From a virus, in IMG/VR virus record IMGVR_UViG_3300032291_000247, positions 1 through 23,646 of that record: a DNA stretch of 23,646 nucleotides; one strand, written 5' to 3'. The position numbers and the translations under genes were made by a program. The notes under the pieces are model-generated. The model ran no database searches and was not told where the DNA came from. It saw only the letters and a list, made by a program, of their open reading frames with translations. This document shows, in pieces, positions 16,138 through 22,744 of the stretch. Every line of letters begins with the position of its first letter. Position 1 is the first letter of the stretch.

Positions 16138-17580
16138 ATGGGTATTGGGTCACGTTTCGCCGCTAAGGCCGCAGCCAAAGCAACAGCTAAAGCCGCGACC
16201 AAAGCGGAACGCGAAGCCGCCGAACGGGCCGCCGCTAAGGCTGCCGCTAAGGCCGCCGCTAAGGCCGCCGCTAAGGCGGAACGCGAAGCTGCCGCTAAGG
16301 CTGCCGCTAAGACAGATAAACCACTAGCGGTTAAAACACAGTCAGCGGCACCCGCGTACATAAAGACCGGGTCTGGTGCAAATCGTGATTTGGCTGCGGA
16401 TGTTTTCGCCGCTACCTCAAGCAAACAAAAAGGCGCACCTTCGTTTTCTGATTGGCGCGCGGCCAACGAGGATACCCTCGGAACCATGTTTGACTATGGG
16501 TCGCTTCGCAACGTCCCTGACGTTCCCCAGTTTCAGATTGAGCGGTCGGTTCCGGCGCAAGGGCCATCCGCTCGTATCGTTGACGCATTAGCGAACCCCG
16601 ATGTTGCGCGCGGCATCAATGAGACAGTTGAACGTGGCGCGGAGCGCGGTGGGTTGGAGTGGTACAACACCGACCCGTTGTACCGGCGTTTGGTTAGTTC
16701 TGTCGGTGAGACTAACGCGCCCGCAGAATACTCACGCCTTATGGATGTTGTTGCGGCCACCAGCCCCCGCGCGAAGGTGCAAGACAACATTCGCATGGCG
16801 TCTTACTACAATTATTTGCTAAAGAATGGCATCCCTATCCCCGACAAACCTGCGGCGGGTTACGGCTCTATCGCCCAAGGCAGCCACGTTAAACACGCGC
16901 GTAACATCGGCAATGAAGGCGGCTGGAACATCTTTGAAAATCCAAAGCCCGCGAGCTTCTCCAGCAACCTACAAGGCAACCAACAAGTCGCTACGATTGA
17001 TACGCACAATTTCCGTTTACCGGGGATTATCAGTCAAGACCCGCGCTTCCTCGCAACATCGTTCGACGAGTTGGTGAAGCCTGAGTTAAATGACCGCACA
17101 AAAATTATTGAGGATCTTGTCGCGCAGTACCCCAACATGCAAGGCGTGGACATAGATAGGTTCGTCTCCAGACTAGAAGGGCCGAAGCCTAAAGTTTCGT
17201 TCAGGCCGCAGGACTGGTTAAAGTCTGGGTCAATTTCGATGGAAGAAGCGGTTAATCGTCCGAACTTCTGGGCGTCGCAACCAAACGACAACGAGTACGG
17301 CTACTACGAGAGCTGGCAACAGGATCAAGCTAAAAAACTCGGCATGTCACCAGCGCAATATCAGGCGTCAATGTGGGTTGGCGGTGGCGAAGATACGGGC
17401 CTCGGCTCAGTCGCTGAACCGTTCCTAAAGACGTTTGAGGCCCGCATCAAGTACACCGCTGACCGCCTTGGCGTTTCCCCTGATGTTGTCATGGAGAAAA
17501 TGCTCAAGGGTGAGATGCCTTTGATGGCGCAGGGCGGTTCGGTTGACGCGCAGGAGCTGGCGGAGAAATACGCCGTGTAA
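16138..17580 (+). CDS. Phage protein with Ala/Lys leader and unidentified catalytic-looking domain
   Basis: The ATG at 16138 is preceded by AAGGA at 16126-16130 and lies 2 nt after the previous stop. Residues 1-58 are a long AAAK-type helix with a repeated KAEREAA block. The C-terminal domain (about 105-465) has well-formed motifs: GGLEWYNTDPLYRRL (171-185), DVVAATSPRAKVQDN (203-217), ATIDTHNFRLPG (285-296), KKLGMSPAQYQASMWVGGGE (399-418) and FEARIKYTADRLGVSP (433-448). WY, TSP...N and IDTH patterns recur in uncharacterised phage proteins I have seen next to internal virion genes. Conserved Asp/His residues hint at an enzyme, but no function can be named. It ends with PLMAQGGSVDA. It is the last gene of the forward unit, before a hairpin. 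Confidence 0.6.
   Translation: MGIGSRFAAKAAAKATAKAATKAEREAAERAAAKAAAKAAAKAAAKAEREAAAKAAAKTDKPLAVKTQSAAPAYIKTGSGANRDLAADVFAATSSKQKGAPSFSDWRAANEDTLGTMFDYGSLRNVPDVPQFQIERSVPAQGPSARIVDALANPDVARGINETVERGAERGGLEWYNTDPLYRRLVSSVGETNAPAEYSRLMDVVAATSPRAKVQDNIRMASYYNYLLKNGIPIPDKPAAGYGSIAQGSHVKHARNIGNEGGWNIFENPKPASFSSNLQGNQQVATIDTHNFRLPGIISQDPRFLATSFDELVKPELNDRTKIIEDLVAQYPNMQGVDIDRFVSRLEGPKPKVSFRPQDWLKSGSISMEEAVNRPNFWASQPNDNEYGYYESWQQDQAKKLGMSPAQYQASMWVGGGEDTGLGSVAEPFLKTFEARIKYTADRLGVSPDVVMEKMLKGEMPLMAQGGSVDAQELAEKYAV
16228..16311 (+). repeat. 12-bp tandem repeat coding AAAK
   Basis: Units of GC[CT]GCCGCTAAG occur at 16228, 16240, 16252 and 16264, then again at 16288 and 16300 after a GCGGAACGCGAA unit at 16276. 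A longer copy pair, AAAGCGGAACGCGAAG at 16201 and its near-identical form at 16273, is offset by 72 nt. This looks like slippage or unequal duplication within the leader helix. A shorter run of related units is in the neighbouring gene at about 15044-15079. Confidence 0.85.
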
Positions 17581-17583
17581 CCA

Positions 17584-17618
17584 TTTCGGGGATTGGCATC
17601 TGATGTGCGTCCCCGAAA
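17584..17618. terminator. Hairpin between convergent operons
   Basis: TTTCGGGGA (17584-17592) and TCCCCGAAA (17610-17618) form a perfect 9-bp stem with a 17-nt loop that contains a small CAT/ATG inner pairing. It lies just after the last late gene and just before the stop of the last replication gene, where a bidirectional terminator is expected. No clear U-tract follows on either strand, so it could be a weak or factor-assisted terminator or an RNA-stabilising hairpin. Confidence 0.55.
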
Positions 17619-17640
17619 CTCCCAGTGTTAATGCGTTTCT

Positions 17641-17973
17641 TCATCGTCCGTCTCCCTTCGCTTCGGCCAGCAACGCGGCATAGGCAATGTTGTCCTCGGC
17701 GCTGTCGGCGTGGTACTCGCTGCGCGTGAACAGGCGCACCAGCTTGACTTGCTGCATGAACATCCAACCCTCGCTCTCGGTCAGGTCGCGGCCGGTGATG
17801 GCGTTGAAGGCCGTCACGATCTTGCCCATCGAACGCTCGCCCTCTGGCTCGTCATAGGTCGCGGATCGATCGTGCATGTGCGCCGCAGCGCGGCCCAACA
17901 GTTCGGCGGCCTTTGGCTCTGGCACCTTAGCCATTTCGTTAAGTTCTTCGTTTATCTCTTTGATGATTTTCAT
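17641..17973 (-). CDS. DUF6378-like phage protein
   Basis: A 110-residue protein and the last gene of the leftward replication unit. Its ATG overlaps the helicase stop as ATGA, with AAGGAAAAG upstream. The core DRSATYDEPEGERSMGKIV (35-53), AFNAITGRDLTESEGW (55-70) and ADSAEDNIAYAALLAEA (89-105) match a small-protein family common in phages, which I believe is DUF6378. The spacing of acidic residues resembles all-alpha nucleotide pyrophosphohydrolase (MazG-like) folds, but this is only an impression and no activity is claimed. It is co-transcribed with the helicase and OB-like protein genes. Confidence 0.7.
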   Translation of the reverse strand: MKIIKEINEELNEMAKVPEPKAAELLGRAAAHMHDRSATYDEPEGERSMGKIVTAFNAITGRDLTESEGWMFMQQVKLVRLFTRSEYHADSAEDNIAYAALLAEAKGDGR

Positions 17974-19337
17974 TTTCTTTTCCTTCGTTTCATTGCCTCT
18001 AACAGCACCTCTTGAATGCTGCGCTTACTTGACAGGCGCTCCATGACGACCTCGTCCACGGTGTCGCGCGCCAGTATCGGGTAAATCAGCACAGGGCGGT
18101 CGTGCCCCGCCTGCTTCTGCCGCATGGGGCCAATGCGCTCGATGATCTGCATGTGCTCTTCTAAATTCCAGTTAACGCCGAAGAACGCCAATATGTTCCC
18201 GCCGTCGGCCAAGTTCAGCCCGTGCCCCGCCGACGCAGGGTGAGCGAATAGTAGCGGCACCCGCCCGGCGTTCCAATCCCTGATCGTATCAGGGTTAGCG
18301 TCCAGCACCCTGCCTTGACGGAAACGGATTTGTAGACGTTGAAGGTCGTGCTTGAAATTGTAGGCCACCAAGACGGGCGCGCCGTTAGCCTCCTCGATAA
18401 TGCTTTCCAGTGCGTCCAGCTTGGCATTATGGATGTCCTCCCACTTCCCTTCCTCGCCCACATACATCGCGCCGTTGGCAATCTGCAACAGCTTCTGCGT
18501 CCGCACGGCGGCGTTGGCCGCCTCGACCTCGTTCTCCGCGAGCTGCGCGAACATCTCCGTCTCCATCGACACGTACAGCTTGCGCACCGACGGGATGAAG
18601 TCGGTGTAGACTGGCACCACGTTCGGCTCTTCGACGGACAGCGCACGGACAGTCAGGCAGACGTCGCGCAGCTTCTCCTCGACCTCACGCTGCGTGTGCT
18701 CGTAAGGCACGAGGCTGTAGCCGTCGTACCCCTTGCGGAACCACCGCTGCTCGAAGGCGCTGAATGTGCGGCCCAGACGCTCGCCCTTGTCCAGAAACCA
18801 TATCTGCCCCCACAGATCCTTTATGCCGTTGGGCGCAGGCGTCCCTGTGAGGCCGATAAAGCGGCTCCCCTCTCCGTGGACCACCTGACCCAGCATTCGT
18901 GCCCTAGAGCCTCCCTGACGCAGCCTGTAGGACTTCAGGCGGGTGAACTCGTCCGCGACCACAGTCTTGAACGGCCACGCGTCGCCCAGCTCCCTGCGGA
19001 GCCACCCGATGTTGTCGTAATTCATGCAGTAGATGTCGGCGTCTTTGGCCACCGCACGTTCGCGCTGCTTCGGCGTGCCTGTTATAACACTGACGCGCAG
19101 GTGCGACAGGTGGTCCCACTTCTGGACCTCCTCGGGCCACGTTGACTTCGCGACGCGTAAAGGGGCCAGCACGAGTACGGGGTAGATGTCGTCTATAACC
19201 GACATGTTGTCCAGCGCCGTGAGCGTGGTGACGGTCTTACCGCCACCCATCGGCATCCACAGCGCACAGCGCGGCACGTCGTACAGGAAGCGCATGGCGT
19301 CCTGCTGATAGTCGTGTGGTACGAAGGTACGTGTCAC
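17970..19337 (-). CDS. SNF2-family DEAD/DEAH-type helicase
   Basis: Predicted dsDNA translocase/ATPase of the phage SNF2 type (455 residues). Residues 7-15 form the Q-like start (PHDYQQDAM). Walker A is MGGGKTVTT (30-38), motif II is VVADEFTRLK (126-135), motif III is LTGTPAPNG (163-171), motif V is HPASAGHGLNL (366-376), and motif VI is QIIERIGPMRQKQ (397-409). Motif II reads DEFT where DEAH or DE[SA].. is usual, and motif VI has PM inserted where RI.RIGQ is usual; the catalytic Asp-Glu is kept. The start is GTG at 19337, overlapping the upstream stop as GTGA. In this cassette type it is found with PolA, VRR-NUC and DUF2815 genes. It probably acts in fork remodelling or recombination. Confidence 0.9.
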   Translation of the reverse strand: MTRTFVPHDYQQDAMRFLYDVPRCALWMPMGGGKTVTTLTALDNMSVIDDIYPVLVLAPLRVAKSTWPEEVQKWDHLSHLRVSVITGTPKQRERAVAKDADIYCMNYDNIGWLRRELGDAWPFKTVVADEFTRLKSYRLRQGGSRARMLGQVVHGEGSRFIGLTGTPAPNGIKDLWGQIWFLDKGERLGRTFSAFEQRWFRKGYDGYSLVPYEHTQREVEEKLRDVCLTVRALSVEEPNVVPVYTDFIPSVRKLYVSMETEMFAQLAENEVEAANAAVRTQKLLQIANGAMYVGEEGKWEDIHNAKLDALESIIEEANGAPVLVAYNFKHDLQRLQIRFRQGRVLDANPDTIRDWNAGRVPLLFAHPASAGHGLNLADGGNILAFFGVNWNLEEHMQIIERIGPMRQKQAGHDRPVLIYPILARDTVDEVVMERLSSKRSIQEVLLEAMKRRKRK

Positions 19338-20035
19338 TCTGCCCCCTCGAACTTGGGCCGCGCAATGATGGTCTGCGGCACGCCTTCGCGCAACTCGTGC
19401 GCCTTGACGGTGGCCTTGCCGCGCACCTTCTCGCCGCGCTCAAACGCGATGCTGCCCTTGTAGACGATGACGTTGTTGTCACTGTCGCGGAAGATCGTGA
19501 TGTAGACCGTGCCGAACTGGCTGTCGAAGCTGTGCGTGCGCTCGGCGGTCAGGTCGAAGTCGCGACGCTCGCCAACCGTGCCAACGTGGTTGGTGTTGGC
19601 ATCGGCCGCCTTGGCCTCGGCGCGGGCAACTTCGCGACCGGCCAGCTTGTCCTGTGCGTTGGCAAACGCCTTAGCGACAGCGGCATGCTGGCCATCGGTA
19701 AGGCCGCCCCAGTTTTCGATAGCTTCGCGCATATTGTCAAGGAACTCACCGCGAGCGTAGAACGATAGCGGGTGACTAACGCGCTTGCACTTGCAACGAT
19801 AGTCGCGGCCATTCAACTCGAAGCGGTGCTCAGGGTAGCCGTCTTCCAAGTGGCAGAGCGGGTCCAGCAGCCAGTTCTGCTTGCCGAACTCACCTTCGTT
19901 GAACAACCAGTCAGAGAGTATCTGCGCGTCTTCATGCGCGGCAAACCACTTGGCGCGGCCAGTCTTGGCGCGGTTTATCTTGATCCGCGCCTTGATAGCG
20001 GCTTCGTAGCGGGCTTCGTTCTCGATGTATGCCAT
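19334..20035 (-). CDS. Replication-module protein with OB-fold-like C-terminus
   Basis: A 233-residue protein; the ATG is preceded by GGAGA about 7 nt upstream. The N-terminal half is helical with a CKC motif (YRCKCKRVSHPLSFYARGEF, about 79-98) and LFNEGEFGKQNWLLDP (about 44-59). The C-terminal part has HVGTVGER (150-157), FGTVYITIFRDSDNNVIVYK (174-193) and VKAHELREGVPQTIIARPK (210-228). VG..GER, then D.DGN-like, then VKAH....G..QT...R is a strand-rich pattern I recall from small nucleic-acid-binding domains and predict to be OB-like. The lone Cys pair could bind metal but lacks a full ligand set. The role is probably DNA binding in replication; I cannot name the family. Confidence 0.7.
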   Translation of the reverse strand: MAYIENEARYEAAIKARIKINRAKTGRAKWFAAHEDAQILSDWLFNEGEFGKQNWLLDPLCHLEDGYPEHRFELNGRDYRCKCKRVSHPLSFYARGEFLDNMREAIENWGGLTDGQHAAVAKAFANAQDKLAGREVARAEAKAADANTNHVGTVGERRDFDLTAERTHSFDSQFGTVYITIFRDSDNNVIVYKGSIAFERGEKVRGKATVKAHELREGVPQTIIARPKFEGAE

Positions 20036-20040
20036 GTCAA

Positions 20041-20056
20041 TTCTCCGTTGTTGGTA
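20041..20056. promoter_or_regulatory. 16-nt motif shared with the polymerase leader
   Basis: TTCTCCGTTGTTGGTA here matches TTCCCCGTTGTTGGTA at 15 of 16 positions, the latter read on the opposite strand at 22371-22386. Both sit in the only two gaps longer than 35 nt in the leftward operon. In this copy the motif covers the ribosome-binding site of the OB-like protein gene, so a bound protein or RNA would affect its translation. It may be an operator or coincidence. Confidence 0.3.
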
Positions 20057-20075
20057 CGCCTTAGTGGCACATCAA

Positions 20076-20372
20076 CTAACTGGTTGCAACCCCCTTTCGC
20101 ACTTTTTCCACAATTTCGTCGATTTCTTCATTCGTCCGCGCAATGTACACCGGAATGCCGTAGGTCTGCATGCGCTGGATCTCTTGCTGCTGCACTTTGC
20201 TGACGCGGTCGTTGTCGGCCTTGATCTCGATGAAGGCCGCATTGGGCCACGTCCACCACACAAAGCAGTCAGGGCAGCCGTTACGGCCCTCCCAGCGCAC
20301 CTTGCGGTACTGACCCCCGCTCTTCTGCACTAACTGCTTCAGGCGGTCCTGTAGCTTGCCTGCGGGCGTCAT
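20076..20372 (-). CDS. VRR-NUC domain nuclease
   Basis: A 98-residue single-domain protein of the VRR-NUC (PD-(D/E)XK superfamily) type common in phage replication modules. The active-site pattern is present: EGRNGCPDCFV with D35, FIEIKADN with E49 and K51, followed by the VQQQEIQRM helix with conserved Gln (61-63) and the GIPVYIA strand (72-78). It starts 3 nt after the polymerase stop, so it is coupled to the polymerase. VRR-NUC proteins cleave branched DNA such as Holliday junctions or flaps; the exact substrate here is not known. Confidence 0.9.
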   Translation of the reverse strand: MTPAGKLQDRLKQLVQKSGGQYRKVRWEGRNGCPDCFVWWTWPNAAFIEIKADNDRVSKVQQQEIQRMQTYGIPVYIARTNEEIDEIVEKVRKGVATS

Positions 20373-20375
20373 GCC

Positions 20376-22334
20376 TCAGTCCTTCTTGTAGCGGTAAGTT
20401 TCGAACCCAGCCGCAGCCAGCGGCAGGCCAACGGCCCACGACGGGTTGGTGGCCATGATCGACGCGAGGTGCGCCACGCTGTAGTCGTCCGTGTCCGGCA
20501 CCTCGGTGATCAACTCGTCATGCACGCGGATGCAGACTTCGTAGCCGTGCTCCTCTGCGCCGACCATGCCGGTCATAAATACGTCGCGTGCGACGGCCTG
20601 AACGATGTTCTCCACCAGCTTGCCGCCGTAGGTCTCAATCCGCTCCCACTTCTTGGTGAACTGGTTCACGCCCTCGAACGTGATGCGTCCGTCCTCGATC
20701 TTGGCGTTGCGGTAGGACAGGTAGCGCCCGCTCGGCAGCTTGATGCGCAGCCAGTCGTCCTTCATGTCGAACTGAAGCATGTCGTAATGCGACAGGTCAT
20801 CTGGCTTACGGATTGCCGCCTTGGCCGCCGCCTCGACGCCGTACCAGAGTTTGACGACGTTGCCGTGCGCCGTGCGCCACGCGCTGACCAGTGGTTGGAT
20901 GTCGTCGTCGGACATGGCCGCGACCGCAGGGCCGCCCATCGTGCGGAAGGCACCGACGCCGCCCTGATAGCCGCACGCCAGCTCCATCGTCTTGCCGTAC
21001 TGGCGCATGGACCCGTCGCCGTTCTTCTTGTTCTCGACCACCTCTTCGGGGTCGACGTTGAAGCCCTTGGCATACGCCACGACGTACAGGTCGTGCCCGA
21101 CGCCTCGGTCGAAGTCGTAGAAGGCCTCGACCTTCCAGTCCTCACCGGCCAGCCACGCAAGCACGCGGCCCTCGATGTTGGACAAGTCGGCGATGACCAG
21201 CTTGCGGCCCTCTGGGGCCACTAGACAGCCGCGCACGGCGGACGAGCAGAGGTCGGTCACGTTGTCGAACAGCAGGTCTTCGCAGTCCAGCTTCATCGCC
21301 GCGATGCCGCCCTCGATCACGTCGGCGTCCATCGTCGGACGCGGCAGGTTCTGCGGCTGGAATATCCGCCCCGCGTCACGGCCTGTGCGCGATGCGCCGC
21401 AGAACTGAAGCGTGCCGCGTAGACGGCCGTCGGTCGACGTTGCGTCGAGCAGCACCTTGTACTTAGCTGGCGAGGTGGCTGCCGCCTGCTGCCGGATTTC
21501 CAACAGCTCACGCACATAGGGCGTAAGCCCATCGCTGCGGAGCAGTTCCGCGACCGTGCCCTTAGTCAAATCCTTTGGCGTGAAATTGTGATAGTCCCGC
21601 AGATACTGCAAGAAGCGCGCACCCTGCGTCAACTTCGTTACGTGTCCGCCTGTCAGATCGGCTGCACGAGCGGCCAGAGTTCCTGAAGTTCTTCGAAAAG
21701 CTCGAAGGGCTGCATGGGCGAGTTCGAGGTCGATGGCAATGCCACGGTCATTAACTCTTTGGTCGATCCGCCAAAGGTTCCGCTCACTCCGACTATTGTT
21801 CCAATTCGGCAGGCGTCCATATACGTCTCGCATCGCGTCCACATCGAGGCGGGCGTATTCGATGAACTCGTTCCATTCGGTGGGGTGACTGGCACTGTCG
21901 GCTCTCCTCAACTTCATGTTCTTTGGTCGTGGCTTCGTGAACAAGTGTATCAGCTTTTTACCCGCCTTGTCTTTAGCTTTATCGGTCGGGACACCAAGAA
22001 CGTCGCATAACGTGCCCAGCGAGCCGGGGAGGCTGTGGGCCAGCGCCTGCACCATCGTGTCGCGTATCTTCTCCACCGGCACGTCCAAGCCGCAGTGGCG
22101 CAGCACGGTGCGGTCGAAGTGGCTGTTGTGAATGACGATCCGCTCGGCTGCGTTGATCAGCGCCTGAAGGTCGCGCTTCCACGCGGGGCGCTGCTGCGTG
22201 TCCCACACGTCGGTGGGCTGGTCGTCCACAGCGACGGCGACCAACAGCACCTCGGCCTCTTCGGCGTAGCGGTGCGTCCCATGCGTGATCGGCACGGGGC
22301 TGTAGGTCTCAAGATCTAGGTAAAGTATTTGCAT
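20376..22334 (-). CDS. Family A DNA polymerase with 3'-5' exonuclease
   Basis: Replicative polymerase of the PolA type, 652 residues from the chosen ATG at 22334. The frame is open to 22445, but GAGGGG lies just before 22334, the exonuclease begins at once with MQILYLDLET, and the extension would cover a hairpin. Exonuclease motifs: YLDLET (D7, E9), HNSHFDR (D74) and YARLDVDAM (Y160, D164). Polymerase motifs: A is VIADLSNIEGR (D383, E388), in place of the common DYSQIELR; B is RQYGKTMELACGYQGG (K448, Y456); C is IRVHDELI (H605, D606, E607). All catalytic acids are intact. DLSNIEGR is typical of the polymerases that travel with DUF2815 and VRR-NUC genes. No 5'-3' exonuclease domain is present. 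Confidence 0.95.
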   Translation of the reverse strand: MQILYLDLETYSPVPITHGTHRYAEEAEVLLVAVAVDDQPTDVWDTQQRPAWKRDLQALINAAERIVIHNSHFDRTVLRHCGLDVPVEKIRDTMVQALAHSLPGSLGTLCDVLGVPTDKAKDKAGKKLIHLFTKPRPKNMKLRRADSASHPTEWNEFIEYARLDVDAMRDVYGRLPNWNNSRSERNLWRIDQRVNDRGIAIDLELAHAALRAFRRTSGTLAARAADLTGGHVTKLTQGARFLQYLRDYHNFTPKDLTKGTVAELLRSDGLTPYVRELLEIRQQAAATSPAKYKVLLDATSTDGRLRGTLQFCGASRTGRDAGRIFQPQNLPRPTMDADVIEGGIAAMKLDCEDLLFDNVTDLCSSAVRGCLVAPEGRKLVIADLSNIEGRVLAWLAGEDWKVEAFYDFDRGVGHDLYVVAYAKGFNVDPEEVVENKKNGDGSMRQYGKTMELACGYQGGVGAFRTMGGPAVAAMSDDDIQPLVSAWRTAHGNVVKLWYGVEAAAKAAIRKPDDLSHYDMLQFDMKDDWLRIKLPSGRYLSYRNAKIEDGRITFEGVNQFTKKWERIETYGGKLVENIVQAVARDVFMTGMVGAEEHGYEVCIRVHDELITEVPDTDDYSVAHLASIMATNPSWAVGLPLAAAGFETYRYKKD

Positions 22335-22345
22335 GTACCCCTCAA

Positions 22346-22420
22346 TTCTGGTGGACCGCGCCGCGCTAGTTACCAACAACGGGGAAGGGATCACCCGGTG
22401 CGTGGCGCGGCCCGCCAGAA
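22346..22420. repeat. 17-bp inverted repeat before the polymerase gene
   Basis: The arms 22346-22362 and 22404-22420 pair at 15 of 17 positions, with one G-T wobble and one mismatch, around a 41-nt spacer that contains GGGATCACCC. The inner edge lies 12 nt from the polymerase ATG, next to its ribosome site. On the leftward transcript the 5' arm starts inside the T-run that follows the hairpin at 22422-22478, so the two structures could compete. It may be an operator, origin element or RNA regulatory structure. Confidence 0.7.
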
Positions 22421-22421
22421 A

Positions 22422-22478
22422 AGAGGGCGCGACGGTTGCTTCCAACTAATGCCGAAGCATCCAACCGCCGCGCCGTCT
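22422..22478 (-). terminator. Probable Rho-independent terminator or attenuator
   Basis: On the - strand, GGCGCGGCGGTTG pairs with CAACCGTCGCGCC (22426-22438 with 22462-22474; one G-U, otherwise perfect). A further inner stem GCTTC/GAAGC is separated by a short bulge, and outer AGA/TCT pairing extends the stem. It is followed on the - strand by CTCTTTTCT. This is the form of an intrinsic terminator, placed 9 nt after the GapR stop and upstream of the polymerase gene. Confidence 0.65.
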
Positions 22479-22486
22479 CTATAGCG

Positions 22487-22744
22487 TTAAATTAGGTCGA
22501 GGCCAATAGCCGACGCATATGCGTCAACAAGGTAGCGTTCTTCCTGCCGCTTGTCGGGGTCTAACGCCCGCAGGCGAAGGACTTGCCGCATGATCTTGAC
22601 GTCGTAGCCGCGAGACTTGCCCTCGGCGAAAACGTCTTTGATGTCCTCGGCGATTTCCTTCTTCTGCTCTTCCATCTTTTCGATGCGTTCAAAGAGCAGG
22701 TTCAGTTCGTCACCGGCGACGAGGTTGTGTCCGATGTCCGACAT
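22487..22744 (-). CDS. gapR: GapR-family (DUF2312) nucleoid-associated protein
   Basis: An 85-residue helical protein matching GapR along its length: VAGDELNLLFERIEKMEEQK (9-28, dimer helix), EIAEDIKDVFAEGKSRGYDV (30-49), KIMRQVLRLR (50-59) and DKRQEERYLVDAYASAIG (64-81). In Caulobacter, GapR forms tetramers that clamp overtwisted DNA ahead of forks and stimulate gyrase and topoisomerase IV. From memory, the basic stretch after YDVK is less Lys-rich here than in host GapR, which might change affinity. The ATG overlaps the DUF2815 stop by 1 nt. Encoding it between the ssDNA-binding protein and polymerase genes suggests a role in relieving fork torsion. GapR is largely alphaproteobacterial, which supports that host. 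Confidence 0.9.
   Translation of the reverse strand: MSDIGHNLVAGDELNLLFERIEKMEEQKKEIAEDIKDVFAEGKSRGYDVKIMRQVLRLRALDPDKRQEERYLVDAYASAIGLDLI

Noticed and set aside
17504-17646. Possible 47-residue gene on the - strand starting MKKRINTGSFGDAHQ, with an ATGA overlap to the DUF6378-like gene
   Set aside because: The overlap and an upstream AGGGAG are suggestive, but the frame crosses the convergent hairpin and the 3' end of the last late gene, and the product is low-complexity Pro/Ala/Arg.
18339-19145. 268-residue open frame on the + strand within the helicase gene
   Set aside because: Antisense shadow of the SNF2 helicase, whose motifs are intact on the other strand.
20469-21224. 251-residue open frame on the + strand within the polymerase gene
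   Set aside because: Antisense to polymerase motifs A, B and C; no domain recognised.
22335-22445. 37-codon N-terminal extension of the polymerase
   Set aside because: No ribosome site at 22445, the sequence covers a strong inverted repeat, and the exonuclease domain begins directly at the ATG at 22334 with GAGGGG before it.
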